Positions 7,589-16,324 are shown, counted from the stretch's first letter. The stretch: DNA of 35,088 bases from an uncultured bacterium (GCA_903921365.1 CAIXPS010000491.1:1-35088), one strand, 5' to 3'. Numbers and translations: made by a program. Notes: generated by a model not told the origin, from the sequence alone.

Positions 7589-8158
7589 TCACAGTAGCAT
7601 GCCAATCGTTTGCACGAGACCATCATAATTAATAGTATCGAATTGGCTCGTATCCACGACAATCTGTGGACCATCGAGCACAAGTGGATCAAAATATCCG
7701 CGTATAGAGTTTGCATCAAGCAGGTCTAAATCTTCATGGTCAGCATGACCAGGATGTCGTTCCCCGGATTCTGTGCGATGGCGTAGCCGGGCTATCAGCA
7801 CACTTGGTGAGGTGCGACACTGGATTTGCAGGAGTTGATATTGGTACTGTTGCACCAATTTGCGTAACTGTGTGGCAGCCGATTCACCGTGAAAGTTGGT
7901 TTCCACGATACAAGGCTGCCGAGTTTGCATGAGGAGTCCAAGCGTATAGTAGAGCACTTCAAAACTCGCCCCGCCAAGTTGGCGTGACCAAGCGCGGTCA
8001 CCGATACCAAGAGTATCGAAAAGCCGCTCTTTAATGGCATCACGATTGACTACGGGAAGGCTGAGAAGTGTGCCAAGTCGGAGACTTAACGTCGTTTTAC
8101 CCGTTCCTGGCGGGCCAGTAACAATGACGAGAAGAGACTTCCGCAAAGTATCGCTCAT
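7589..8158 (-). CDS. P-loop kinase / AAA-family ATP-binding protein
   Basis: A small P-loop phosphotransferase of about 189 residues, similar in style to zeta-toxin, shikimate-kinase and gluconate-kinase relatives. Walker A GPPGTGKT is at residues 15-22, followed by VVNRDAIKERLFD, where the aspartate could bind the phosphate acceptor. QPCIVETNFH is the likely Walker B-like strand, and arginine-rich LIARLRHRTESGERHPGH is the likely lid. The substrate is unknown. The open frame extends to 8317, but the ATG at 8158 (MSDTLRKS) places the P-loop at the usual distance. It is transcribed divergently from the gamma-glutamyltransferase gene. Confidence 0.75.
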   Translation of the reverse strand: MSDTLRKSLLVIVTGPPGTGKTTLSLRLGTLLSLPVVNRDAIKERLFDTLGIGDRAWSRQLGGASFEVLYYTLGLLMQTRQPCIVETNFHGESAATQLRKLVQQYQYQLLQIQCRTSPSVLIARLRHRTESGERHPGHADHEDLDLLDANSIRGYFDPLVLDGPQIVVDTSQFDTINYDGLVQTIGMLL

Positions 8159-8168
8159 TGCGATCTGC

Positions 8169-8186
8169 CTTGTTTGTACTAACAAG
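8169..8186. promoter_or_regulatory. Operator-like palindrome upstream of the P-loop kinase
   Basis: An 18-base palindrome, CTTGTTTGT / ACTAACAAG with one mismatch, sits 10 bases before the kinase start. It could be a repressor site. No matching regulator gene is adjacent. Confidence 0.4.
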
Positions 8187-8286
8187 TATCGGTTGGTAGG
8201 AGTATAGCAGACAGGTCCATCTGCGATGAAATAAAACCTTGCAATGCCACATGTTGCCGGTGCGACTCGTGAATGATGGCGACACG

Positions 8287-8309
8287 CCGCAGCAGTGCAA
8301 CTGCTGCGG
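8287..8309. other. Perfect hairpin in the gamma-glutamyltransferase leader
   Basis: Perfect 10-base arms, CCGCAGCAGT and ACTGCTGCGG, surround a 3-base loop about 40 bases before the gamma-glutamyltransferase start. It lies in the divergent intergenic region. It may be an mRNA leader stem or an insulator between the two genes. Confidence 0.5.
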
Positions 8310-8350
8310 AAACACACACGGGTGTATTCGTCCGGCTATATACTCTGCCC

Positions 8351-10183
8351 ATGCCTAATTTCACTACTCGCCCGGTTATCATGGGTGCCCGAGGCGTTGT
8401 CGCATCGGGTCATTATCTGGCCAGCGTTGCTGGGTTTCGCATCATGGAGCAGGGCGGTAACGCCATTGATGCCGCCGCCGCAATGTGTTTTGCGCTCAAC
8501 CTGCTCGAACCGCAGAACAACAGCACGGGCGGTGAAGCGCCGACCCTGGTCTATTCTGCCAAAGAGAAGAAGACGTATGCCGTCAGCGGCCAGGGCTGGT
8601 CGCCAGCGGCATTCACGATTGACTGGTGCCGCGCTCACGACGTGGATATGATCCCCGGCGACGGCTATCTACCGGCTTGTGTGCCGGCGGTCGTGGATAC
8701 ATGGGCGGTGGCGCTCGCGCATTTTGGCACGATGAGTTTCGCGCAGATTTTGCAGCCGACCATCGAACTGGCCGAATTTGGCTTCCCGGTTTATGAGAAC
8801 CTGCACAACTACCTGGTTGCCAACCACGACAAGTTCTCCGAACGCTATCCCACCACCGCTGCGCTGTATTACCCCAATGGCCGCGCGCCTGAGACAGGCG
8901 CGCTGTGGCGCAACCCCGATTACGCCGCCCTGCTCAAGCAACTCGTCGCTGCCGAAGAAGGCGCCAAAGGTAAGGGGCGTACTGCCGGGCTGGAGGCTGC
9001 GCGCGACACGTTTTACAAGGGCGAAATCGCGCACCGCATCGTCGACTTCATCAACCAGAACCCCGTGATCGACGCAACTGGCGTTGCGCGCACCGGGCTG
9101 TTGTCGGTTCAGGATTTTGCCGACTGGTATGGCGGCATTGAGGAACCAGTCACTGTAAACTACCGCGGATTGGACGTGCACAAATGCCCGTCATGGACAC
9201 AGGGGCCTGTCTTCCTGCAACAACTCACGCTGCTTGAGGGATTTGACCTGGCCGCGATGGGTCATAACAGCGCAGACTATCTGCACACCGTTCTTGAATG
9301 TGCCAAGCTGGCGTTCGCCGATCGTGAAGCCTATTACGGCGACCCGCTTCTGGATCGCGTGCCGATGGATGTGCTGCTCTCGAAGGAGTACGCCGCCGAA
9401 CGGCGCAAACTGGTCGGGGCGACGGCTTCGCGTGAACTGCGCCCGGGCGATGCCGGAGGCGGCATCCCAGCCTATGCCACGATGGATGTTTTGGCCGACA
9501 ACCGGCGCGCCTTGCAGTCGGCACATGCGGCGCGTACCTATGGCGCGCGCGGCAGTGGCGACGATCTTCCCGATGACCTGCGCGTGAAAAGCCACTTGGG
9601 CGATACCACCCACCTCGACGCGATCGACCGCGCTGGCAACATGGTAGCGTCAACCCCCAGCGGCGGATGGATCGGAACGTCGCCTGTCATCCCCGGCTGC
9701 GGCTTCCCCCTCGGCACGCGTGGGCAGATGTTCTACCTGAACGCGAAGCGCCCGAATGCGCTCCAACCGCACAAGCGCCCGCGCGCAACGCTGACGCCGT
9801 CGCTGGTGACGCGCGAGGGCGAACCGTGGATGGCCTTTGGCACCCCGGGCGGCGACTCGCAGGATCAGTGGACGCTGCAACTCTTCCTCAATGTGGTGGA
9901 CTTCGGCATGAACATCATGGAGGCGCTCGACGCGCCCACAGTAGATTCAATCCATTTCCCATCCTCTTTCTACCCGCGCGAGGCCTTCCCGGCGCGGCTG
10001 GGCGCGGAGAACCGCATTGCGCCCGAGGTGATTGCTGAATTGCGCCGCCGCGGGCACGAGGTCGGGCTGGTGGACGGCTGGAGCAATGGCAAGTGTATGG
10101 GCATCCGCTACGTTAAGGAATTGGGTGTGATGATGGGTGGCGCGGCTGCCAAGGGCAATGTGGGTTATGCGATTGGCTGGTGA
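8351..10183 (+). CDS. Gamma-glutamyltransferase family protein
   Basis: The roughly 610 residues belong to the N-terminal-nucleophile gamma-glutamyltransferase family, which cleaves or transfers gamma-glutamyl groups, for example from glutathione. The family is made as a precursor that cuts itself before a catalytic threonine. Here GDTTHLDAID places that threonine at about residue 419. The N-terminal GVVASGHYLAS, GGNAIDAAAAM and NNSTGGEAPTLVYS match the family, as does the late GTPGGDSQDQWTLQ. No signal peptide is visible from the ATG at 8351, so this looks like a cytoplasmic type. An upstream in-frame ATG at 8273 would translate the leader hairpin and is unlikely. Many members of this broad family have unknown substrates. 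Confidence 0.92.
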   Translation: MPNFTTRPVIMGARGVVASGHYLASVAGFRIMEQGGNAIDAAAAMCFALNLLEPQNNSTGGEAPTLVYSAKEKKTYAVSGQGWSPAAFTIDWCRAHDVDMIPGDGYLPACVPAVVDTWAVALAHFGTMSFAQILQPTIELAEFGFPVYENLHNYLVANHDKFSERYPTTAALYYPNGRAPETGALWRNPDYAALLKQLVAAEEGAKGKGRTAGLEAARDTFYKGEIAHRIVDFINQNPVIDATGVARTGLLSVQDFADWYGGIEEPVTVNYRGLDVHKCPSWTQGPVFLQQLTLLEGFDLAAMGHNSADYLHTVLECAKLAFADREAYYGDPLLDRVPMDVLLSKEYAAERRKLVGATASRELRPGDAGGGIPAYATMDVLADNRRALQSAHAARTYGARGSGDDLPDDLRVKSHLGDTTHLDAIDRAGNMVASTPSGGWIGTSPVIPGCGFPLGTRGQMFYLNAKRPNALQPHKRPRATLTPSLVTREGEPWMAFGTPGGDSQDQWTLQLFLNVVDFGMNIMEALDAPTVDSIHFPSSFYPREAFPARLGAENRIAPEVIAELRRRGHEVGLVDGWSNGKCMGIRYVKELGVMMGGAAAKGNVGYAIGW

Positions 10184-10223
10184 GGCTTGAGAGCGGGCGA
10201 GTACAATCAGTGCTGGAGACAAC

Positions 10224-10745
10224 ATGAACGAATATGTGCCGGATGGGTCAGATGGTGATGAACTGCCGGATGATGAACTCTCCTCGGAGCAGTATCGCGA
10301 AGCCGCAGAAGCCACGTTGCAGCGTCTGATGGCCTATCTCACGCCCTTCGGGAAGAATCTGCCGTTGCAGACGAGTGTGGCGGATCTGGATGACCCGCAC
10401 CTGGTAGGAGGCGCACTCTACTCCGTCCCGGGGAGCGAAAAGGCCACCTACCAGATTCTCAAGGTCTTGCTGCTGGACGATTTCGGCGTGCACGTGCGCC
10501 TGTACGGCAATGGGTTTTCACACCGGCCCGCAACGGTCGCGCCGGATCTACTGGATACATCGCCCTTCTTCTCGCTCGCGCCCGAAGATGCCGGACAGGA
10601 ATGGCCATTGAGTGTAGGGCATCTGCCGCTTTTGGCGCGCACCTTCCTGGGGATGCACGCGGTGTTTATCGCGCAGACGGACGTGGAAACCGAGGAGTTG
10701 GAGGATTACCGCGAATGGAAGGAGGCCGGCGGCGGCTATTTATAG
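10224..10745 (+). CDS. Acidic hypothetical protein
   Basis: I do not recognise this 173-residue protein. The first 30 residues are strongly acidic (DGSDGDELPDDELSSEQ). A mixed alpha/beta region follows, with TYQILKVLLLDDFGVHVRLYG. The C-terminus is again acidic (VETEELEDYREWKE). There is no signal peptide or membrane segment. TGGAGA lies a few bases before the ATG. It lies 40 bases after the gamma-glutamyltransferase gene on the same strand and may be cotranscribed with it. Confidence 0.7.
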   Translation: MNEYVPDGSDGDELPDDELSSEQYREAAEATLQRLMAYLTPFGKNLPLQTSVADLDDPHLVGGALYSVPGSEKATYQILKVLLLDDFGVHVRLYGNGFSHRPATVAPDLLDTSPFFSLAPEDAGQEWPLSVGHLPLLARTFLGMHAVFIAQTDVETEELEDYREWKEAGGGYL

Positions 10746-10776
10746 GTAATCGGCTGAATTGACAATTGCACTATTC

Positions 10777-10824
10777 CCCGGCAGGTTGCACACTAAGAAC
10801 ATATTGACAACCAGGCCTGCCGGG
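10777..10824. other. Intergenic stem upstream of the ADP-ribosylglycohydrolase
   Basis: Perfect 9-base arms, CCCGGCAGG and CCTGCCGGG, are 30 bases apart. An inner TTG/CAA pairing extends the stem with a bulge. TTGACA occurs twice in this region (10759-10764 and 10804-10809), but neither is followed by a convincing -10. It could be a terminator for the upstream pair or a leader stem. Confidence 0.4.
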
Positions 10825-10870
10825 TTGCGTGAGTTCATGCGCTCCGCGACATTCGGTAAAGGGGAATACA

Positions 10871-11797
10871 TTGGAAGAACTACGACGATATACGGGTTGT
10901 TTGCTCGGGCTTGCGACAGGCGACGCTGTCGGCACGACGCTCGAATTCCGTCTGCCCGGCGGTTTCAAGCCAATCAGCGATATGCTCGGCGGCGGACCGT
11001 TTCAACTCAAACCCGGGCAGTGGACCGACGACACCTCGATGGCGTTGTGCCTGGCGGACAGCCTGATCGAACGGCGCGGTTACGACCCTGCGGATCAAAT
11101 GGAGCGCTATGTGCGCTGGTGGCGCGATGGGTATCTGAGCAGCACCGGGACCTGTTTCGATATCGGCGGGACAACCAGTCAGGCGCTCGGACGCTATCTT
11201 GAAACAAGCGAACCCTACGCGGGTTCGACCGACCCGCATAGCGCGGGCAATGGGGCGCTGATGCGGCTGGCGCCAGTGCCGTTGTTCTTTGCGCAACATC
11301 CGCTCGATGCGCTGCGCCTGGCCGGCGATAGCTCGCGCACCACGCATGGGATTGACTTGTCGATTGACGCATGCCGGTATTATGCCGGACTGCTGGTGGG
11401 CGCTGTGACAGGCGCGTCGAAGGATGAGTTTCTGGCGCCACGGTATAGCCCCGTTGCGGGATACTACGAGCAGCACCCATTGGTTGCGGAAATCGACGAA
11501 GTCGCCGCTGGATCGTTTACGACGCGCCAGCCGCCCGAGATCAAGGGCAGCGGGTATGTGGTCAAGTCGCTCGAAGCCGCGTTGTGGGCATTCTATAACA
11601 GCGCTGACTTCCGCAGCGGTTGCCTGATGGCGGCCAACCTGGGCGACGACGCCGACACGACCGCGGCGATTTACGGCCAACTGGCCGGCGCGTACTATGG
11701 GCGCGACGGCATTCCGTCCGACTGGCTGGCCAAACTCGCATACAGCGACACCATTGAGTCTTTCGCGACCAGGCTATACGAACTCTCGCGCCATTAG
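10871..11797 (+). CDS. ADP-ribosylglycohydrolase (DraG-like)
   Basis: The 308 residues (from the TTG) match ADP-ribosylglycohydrolases, which remove ADP-ribose from proteins, nucleic acids or small molecules using a two-magnesium centre. [18 protein letters not shown] is the family opening. WTDDTS at about 51-56 and GDDADTT at about 258-264 supply the metal-binding acidic residues, and NGALMR lies between them. All key acidic motifs are intact, so the enzyme should be active. An ATG at 10829 is in frame. AAAGGGG five bases before the TTG at 10871, and the usual start of the family, favour the TTG. No ADP-ribosyltransferase gene is nearby, so the substrate is open. Confidence 0.92.
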   Translation: MEELRRYTGCLLGLATGDAVGTTLEFRLPGGFKPISDMLGGGPFQLKPGQWTDDTSMALCLADSLIERRGYDPADQMERYVRWWRDGYLSSTGTCFDIGGTTSQALGRYLETSEPYAGSTDPHSAGNGALMRLAPVPLFFAQHPLDALRLAGDSSRTTHGIDLSIDACRYYAGLLVGAVTGASKDEFLAPRYSPVAGYYEQHPLVAEIDEVAAGSFTTRQPPEIKGSGYVVKSLEAALWAFYNSADFRSGCLMAANLGDDADTTAAIYGQLAGAYYGRDGIPSDWLAKLAYSDTIESFATRLYELSRH

Positions 11798-11822
11798 CTC
11801 ATCTGCTGCATCGATCCGTGAT

Positions 11823-11847
11823 GTAGTGCGCGGGCGCCGTCTCGTGC
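11823..11847. repeat. Dispersed GC-rich repeat, copy 2, inside a hairpin
   Basis: This segment matches positions 26-50 at 21 of 25 bases. Its outer GTAGTGC pairs with GCACTAC a little further on, so it forms a stem shortly after the ADP-ribosylglycohydrolase stop. It could serve as a transcription-end structure. Confidence 0.45.
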
Positions 11848-11932
11848 ACTACGTCTGCAACCGCGTCATGCACATACTCGCTCTTCACCCTTATCCCCCA
11901 ACTGGCGAAGCGAAATACTCCCCGTGTAGCTG

Positions 11933-12000
11933 ATGACGCCGTGAGATGTGGGGCACACAATGATCATGTAGGAAAACCTTACACAGGAGTGTGGCGTCAT
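11933..12000. other. Intergenic inverted repeat before the DUF1206 gene
   Basis: ATGACGCC (11933-11940) and GGCGTCAT (11993-12000) form an 8-base inverted repeat, with smaller stems nested inside (CACAC/GTGTG and an imperfect GTAGG/CCTTAC). The whole 11798-12028 stretch has no gene that I can support. It may hold the promoter of the membrane cluster, although I see no good -35/-10 pair. A relic of a small mobile element is another reading. Confidence 0.35.
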
Positions 12001-12028
12001 TAGTGTAAATACGAGAGTAAAGGCGCAT

Positions 12029-12877
12029 GTGCAAAGCCTGGAGCAACAGGGTAAAAGAGTCGCTCATGGCGCAGCGGTGAGTCCATTGATGGAAACCCTC
12101 ATGCGCGCAGGTTATGTAACACGCGGTCTGGTATATGGCATCATTGGAGTGCTGGCTTTGCAGGTGTTATTTGGGGGAGGTGGAACACTCACCGATCCGC
12201 AAGGCGCTATCGCGGTCATGGGAAAGACGCCGCTGGGCGGAGTCGTGTTGTACGCGGTACTTATTGGTTTGGTGGGTTATGGCCTGTGGGGGCTGATTCG
12301 AGCTGTTCTTGATCCGCTCCATAAAGGCGCCGATCCCAAAGGGATTACTGAGCGAGTAGGCTATCTGGTCAGCGGAATATCCTATACGTTACTCGCTGTG
12401 TCGACTTACGGCTTGATTACCGGAGGGGCGTCTGGCGCTCGGAGTGGTGCTCAGACCGCGCAAACCCAGCAGGGCGCTGCAACCATTCTGGCACAACCCT
12501 GGGGAGCATGGGTCGTTGGACTCGCCGCTGTAATCATTATCGGGGTAGGTTTGAGGCAGATATACCAGGGACTCCAGAGCAAATTTGATCAGCAATTTAC
12601 ACCCTATGTGTTGAACAGTAACCAGCGCAATTGGATTACCCGATTGGGGCAGTTTGGCACAGCGGCACGCGGACTGGTCTTCACACTGATCGGTGTGTTT
12701 TTGTTCCAGGCGGCTTACACCAATGATGCGAGTCGCGCTCAGGGTATTGATGGGGTTCTCACTACACTGTTACGCCAACCCGCCGGCCCCTGGTTGCTGG
12801 GCATAGTGGCGCTGGGTCTGATCGCCTTCGGACTGTATTCGGTCATGAGCGGCGTCTGGCTGCGGTTAAAGCGATAA
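12029..12877 (+). CDS. DUF1206 membrane protein
   Basis: A 282-residue integral membrane protein of the DUF1206 family. Three related units each contain a pair of hydrophobic helices and a conserved G-x-x-x-RG turn: MRAGYVTRGLVYGIIG near residue 25, VGYLVSGISYTLLAV near 110, and LGQFGTAARGLVFTLIG near 210. No biochemical activity is established for the family. The gene opens a run of membrane and lipid-related genes, so a membrane-stress or lipid-linked role is plausible. The start is a GTG with weak ribosome-site support. Confidence 0.85.
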   Translation: MQSLEQQGKRVAHGAAVSPLMETLMRAGYVTRGLVYGIIGVLALQVLFGGGGTLTDPQGAIAVMGKTPLGGVVLYAVLIGLVGYGLWGLIRAVLDPLHKGADPKGITERVGYLVSGISYTLLAVSTYGLITGGASGARSGAQTAQTQQGAATILAQPWGAWVVGLAAVIIIGVGLRQIYQGLQSKFDQQFTPYVLNSNQRNWITRLGQFGTAARGLVFTLIGVFLFQAAYTNDASRAQGIDGVLTTLLRQPAGPWLLGIVALGLIAFGLYSVMSGVWLRLKR

Positions 12878-12893
12878 ACGCCGAAGGGGGAAT

Positions 12894-13670
12894 ATGAAGG
12901 GGGATATATTGAGCCAGACCAGTGATATCGCAATCACGAAGCCTTTTCATGGTAAAGGATTGGACAAGCGCGGCTTGCCCAGGATAGGTCTCCAGACACC
13001 GGGGCTTCTGGCGCGTTTGCCAATAATCGGCGCGTTGATGGTTTTGCTGGGCGTTATCGCGTTCGGCGTGATTGCTTACAGTCTGCAAACCAACGGCCCC
13101 CTCATACAGGTGGATGTCCCGGTAGCGAACTATACCCATGCGGTCGCGTTGCAGAGTTCGCCATTTATTCGGGATGCAATGATTTTTGGCTTTTACCTGG
13201 GCGAACACGGCATCCTGGCGATTGGCATCTTGTTGGTGTTGTACTTTGTTTATAAGCGATTCTGGCCTGAACTGTGTATGGTCGTGGTTGCCTGGGCCGG
13301 CGAAGGGACTATATGGCTTGTTCTCTCGGGTTACTACAATCGGTCGCGGCCCATCTTTGACACACCGGTATGGCATCAAATGACCGCGCCGGGTTTCCCA
13401 AGTGGACACAGTATCAGCGCCGTGATGTGTTTCGGTTTGCTCGCTTACCTGCTGATCCCGCGGATGCCCCAGCGCATTTGGAAAGTAGTGGTGATCACAG
13501 CTTCCGTGCTGGTCATTCTCTATATCGGTTTCAGTCGGATCTTCGTTGGCGACCATTACCTTATGGATGTTGTGGCTGGTTATGCGTTAGGCATTGCCTG
13601 GTCTGGTTTGGCTTATACGTTCGTAGAGCTGATTTTTAAGAAAAGGATTACAAAATATGTCAAAGAATGA
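12894..13670 (+). CDS. PAP2-family lipid phosphatase, first copy
   Basis: A 258-residue membrane phosphatase of the PAP2 superfamily, which removes phosphate from phosphatidate, undecaprenyl pyrophosphate or related lipids. Five to six hydrophobic helices are visible. FPSGH at 168-172 and SRIFVGDHYLMD at 214-225 supply the catalytic histidines. In the first motif (KxxxxxxRP) the RP at 152-153 is present, but the lysine position (145) is a serine. GAAGGGGGA occurs twice around the start, before the ATG at 12894 and before a TTG at 12909, so the exact start is uncertain. The end overlaps the next gene by 14 bases, indicating translational coupling with the lipid kinase. Confidence 0.85.
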   Translation: MKGDILSQTSDIAITKPFHGKGLDKRGLPRIGLQTPGLLARLPIIGALMVLLGVIAFGVIAYSLQTNGPLIQVDVPVANYTHAVALQSSPFIRDAMIFGFYLGEHGILAIGILLVLYFVYKRFWPELCMVVVAWAGEGTIWLVLSGYYNRSRPIFDTPVWHQMTAPGFPSGHSISAVMCFGLLAYLLIPRMPQRIWKVVVITASVLVILYIGFSRIFVGDHYLMDVVAGYALGIAWSGLAYTFVELIFKKRITKYVKE

Positions 13671-14706
13671 TAAAAGAAAGCGCACCTTATTGATTGCTAA
13701 CCCGGGTTCCGGGAAGGCTTCAGACAGAACTGCGCTTATTGAGAAAGTGACCGGCTATTTGCAGGACCAGGGCGTTAAACTCGATGTCGCCATTGCAAAG
13801 CCAAAGGAGAAGGCAATACCAATCGCCCGAAAAGCGGTCAAAGCCGGCTACAAGGTGGTGATTGCCCTGGGTGGGGATGACACGGTCGAAGCGATCATCC
13901 GCGGCATGACGGGTTCCAAGACAAAACTGGGTATTATTCCTGCCGGCACGGCGAACAATCTCGCGATAAGCATGGGCATACCGGCGGACCCCAAAGAGGC
14001 CTGCGCTTTAATCGCTTCCGGAAAGAGTCGCAAGCTGGATATGGGAATGATACAGGTGAAGAAAGGGAAGAAATTCCCATTCTTCGAGATGGCTTCCGTC
14101 GGGATTCTGTCAGCCCTCTATCCTGATGCGGAAGACATCCGGAAGGGAAAGCTGTCGAAGATCGGACATGCCGTTAAGACCTTCCTGACTCATGAAACCA
14201 AGCCAAAAGTATCGATGCAGATGGATGGTGATAGCAATATCGCGGTGGAGACGATGCTGGTGACCATCTCAAACGTGCCACTGATTGGAATGAACTTCCT
14301 TGTAGCTCCAGCCGCCCGAATGGATGATGGGCTTATGGATATTTCCGTTTACCCGGACTTCAGCAAGACAGAACTGACCGCCTATTTTGGTAAAGTGATA
14401 AACCGGGGCGAAACCAAAGATGGGTCTATACAACGCTACCGCACAAGCAAGTTGAAGATAAAGTCATCCCCAAAGCTCGTTGTCATGGCAGATGGGACCA
14501 TGCTGGGCAAAGGCACAGTACGGATCAAGGTGCTCCCTGGCGCGCTCCGGGTGATCGCGCCGAAGCCTGGCGCCGGGGTCGAAAAACCACAGACAGAGGT
14601 GATCAAGGACCTGCCCGCCCCCGTTTCCCCGGTGGTGGTTGACCTTGATCTTAATCTTAATAGAAATGGGACAGAACCAGTTACAGCGCTGGGAACTACC
14701 CAATAA
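13657..14706 (+). CDS. Diacylglycerol-kinase-like lipid kinase with altered GGDGT motif
   Basis: The 349 residues match the DAGK/YegS/DgkB catalytic fold, which phosphorylates diacylglycerol or similar lipids. TLLIANPGSGK starts the fold. GGDDT at 72-76 occupies the place of the invariant GGDGT nucleotide-binding loop, with Asp75 for glycine. LGIIPAGTANNLA at 91-103 follows, and DDGLMDISVYP is the later substrate-domain motif. The last 40 residues are proline- and valine-rich and poorly conserved. It overlaps the upstream PAP2 gene and ends 2 bases before the second one, so all three are probably made together. The glycine-to-aspartate change may reduce or alter ATP use, but other conserved motifs remain. 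Confidence 0.87.
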   Translation: MSKNDKRKRTLLIANPGSGKASDRTALIEKVTGYLQDQGVKLDVAIAKPKEKAIPIARKAVKAGYKVVIALGGDDTVEAIIRGMTGSKTKLGIIPAGTANNLAISMGIPADPKEACALIASGKSRKLDMGMIQVKKGKKFPFFEMASVGILSALYPDAEDIRKGKLSKIGHAVKTFLTHETKPKVSMQMDGDSNIAVETMLVTISNVPLIGMNFLVAPAARMDDGLMDISVYPDFSKTELTAYFGKVINRGETKDGSIQRYRTSKLKIKSSPKLVVMADGTMLGKGTVRIKVLPGALRVIAPKPGAGVEKPQTEVIKDLPAPVSPVVVDLDLNLNRNGTEPVTALGTTQ

Positions 14707-14708
14707 TT

Positions 14709-15527
14709 ATGGCTGACAGCGTCGAGACAGGAAAGATAAAAACGACAGATGCCGTTGCCGCCGTTGCCGCCGTTGCGGCGGTCACGAAACCGGTGAACAC
14801 CTGGCGGAGAATGATCGCCGGAGCCGGCGCAATTGTCGGGAAACCGTGGCGTCGTTATCGCGCAACTGTTTTCCTGGGGTATATGGTTGTCGCAGTGGTC
14901 GTCTTTCTGATCCTGGCGGTGCTCGCGAAAACGGTCGCCTATTTCACCTTAGACGTAACGATCACGCAAGCATTGCAGAAATTCAACCCGGGTTGGTTCG
15001 ACGCGTTGATGGTCGTGTTGACCTGGATCGGGTTTGGCCCACAGGCATATGTGATCACTGTGCTCATACTTCTGGGTCTCTTTGCCAGCGGCTTGAAATG
15101 GGAGACAGTCGTAGCCTTGATCAGCGTCGTCGGCAGCACGAACCTGGGTCTCGGCATCAAAGTTCTGATCGATCGTCCGCGACCCAGCGCCGACCTGGTC
15201 AACGTCATCAGTCAGTTGAGTGATTTCTCGTTTCCGAGCGGGCATGTATTGTTCTTTACGGTGTTCTTCGGCTTTCTGATTTTTCTGGCCTACACGCTGT
15301 TCAAACATTCCTGGTGGCGAACGCTGATACTGGTTATTCTGGGTGTGATGGTGACGCTGATCGGGGTGTCGCGCGTTTATCTGGGACAGCACTGGGCCAG
15401 CGATGTGCTGGCCGCGTATCTGCTTGGAAGCATCTGGCTCACTCTAACCATTGTGGTTTACCGCTGGGGCAAGCCGCGCTTTTTTGTGAACCAGCCGGTC
15501 GCGAAGGAAACGCCCGGCACGCCATGA
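14709..15527 (+). CDS. PAP2-family lipid phosphatase, second copy
   Basis: A 272-residue membrane phosphatase of the PAP2 superfamily with the complete active-site signature: KVLIDRPRP (Lys151 to Pro159), FPSGH at 175-179, and SRVYLGQHWASD at 221-232. About six hydrophobic helices follow a 50-residue cytoplasmic N-terminus. That N-terminus contains a short Ala-Val repeat encoded by a 9-base tandem repeat. Compared with the first PAP2, this copy keeps the lysine of motif one and is the better candidate for an active phosphatase. It directly follows the lipid kinase. Confidence 0.92.
   Translation: MADSVETGKIKTTDAVAAVAAVAAVTKPVNTWRRMIAGAGAIVGKPWRRYRATVFLGYMVVAVVVFLILAVLAKTVAYFTLDVTITQALQKFNPGWFDALMVVLTWIGFGPQAYVITVLILLGLFASGLKWETVVALISVVGSTNLGLGIKVLIDRPRPSADLVNVISQLSDFSFPSGHVLFFTVFFGFLIFLAYTLFKHSWWRTLILVILGVMVTLIGVSRVYLGQHWASDVLAAYLLGSIWLTLTIVVYRWGKPRFFVNQPVAKETPGTP
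14751..14777. repeat. 9-base tandem repeat inside the PAP2 gene
   Basis: Three head-to-tail copies of GCCGTTGCC, the last ending in G, encode an Ala-Val-Ala repeat in the cytoplasmic N-terminus of the second PAP2 protein. Copy-number change would keep the frame. Confidence 0.75.
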
Positions 15528-15559
15528 GCCCCCATTCGTAGAAGGAAATGGCGACATTT

Positions 15560-15601
15560 ATCACCAGCGTGCTGCATAAAAGTGTGCATAACGCCGGTGA
15601 T
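15560..15601. terminator. Stem-loop between PAP2 and DUF4203 genes
   Basis: The arms ATCACCAGCGT and ACGCCGGTGAT pair with one mismatch around a 20-base loop. CTGACTTTTAG follows, a weak T-tract. It lies about 30 bases after the second PAP2 stop and could end the upstream operon. It is also in the leader of the DUF4203 gene, so attenuation is possible. Confidence 0.5.
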
Positions 15602-15621
15602 CTGACTTTTAGAAGGTTACT

Positions 15622-16290
15622 ATGAATATTCTTATTATCGGTGTCCTGTTCGCGATCGTGTTTGGTCTTGTGGCATGCTTTTCAGGCTACCGCATTTTCA
15701 GGTTTCTCTTTGCCATTCTGGGCTTCGTTGTTGGCGCAGTACTCGGCGTGGCCCTGGCAAGCAGCCTGGTGCTGGTTCCTGGCCAGGAAACGGTTATCCG
15801 AATCGTGCTGGGACTGATGGGAGGCCTCATTGGCGCTGCACTGGCATGGTTTCTCTATATCGTCGGCGTATTTCTGTCGGGTGCGTCTATCGGTGCAACG
15901 ATAGGCGCAGGCATCGCATTGGCTGTGCGAGCTGAGAACCCAGTGCAATATATCCTTATCATCGTCCTGGCGATCGCAGTGGGCATTGTAGCGGTTGCAC
16001 TGCAGAAGCCAGTGATAGTCCTGGCAACTGCTTTTGGAGGAGCACAGATTATTGTGACAGCTCTATCGCGCATGGTCGATAGCAGCGGCACGGGTGTTCT
16101 CTTTAACCCATTAGCACTTTTGGAGCAGACGGCACAGCAAGGCTTGCCAACGGTGTATATGCTCATGCTGGCGGGTTGGCTGGTGCTCGGCGTCGTGGGC
16201 GTCCTGGTGCAATACCGAGTCACGGGCAGGGCGACAAGAACGGTCGTAGTGCCAGCGACAGCGGTCACGCCGGTTGTTTCGGTTCCGTGA
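15622..16290 (+). CDS. DUF4203-like multispanning membrane protein
   Basis: A very hydrophobic 222-residue protein with about seven membrane helices, glycine-rich within the helices (VLGLMGGLIGAALAWFLY, GASIGATIGAGIALAV). The pattern fits the DUF4203 / TM198-like family, which has no known activity in bacteria. The C-terminal tail is rich in Val, Thr and Pro. AGAAGG five bases before the ATG supports the start. It lies downstream of the lipid cluster, separated by a stem-loop, and is followed by a strong hairpin. Confidence 0.75.
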   Translation: MNILIIGVLFAIVFGLVACFSGYRIFRFLFAILGFVVGAVLGVALASSLVLVPGQETVIRIVLGLMGGLIGAALAWFLYIVGVFLSGASIGATIGAGIALAVRAENPVQYILIIVLAIAVGIVAVALQKPVIVLATAFGGAQIIVTALSRMVDSSGTGVLFNPLALLEQTAQQGLPTVYMLMLAGWLVLGVVGVLVQYRVTGRATRTVVVPATAVTPVVSVP

Positions 16291-16324
16291 AGTCCGCAAT
16301 TGGTGTCGCGCGCTTTGCTCGATG

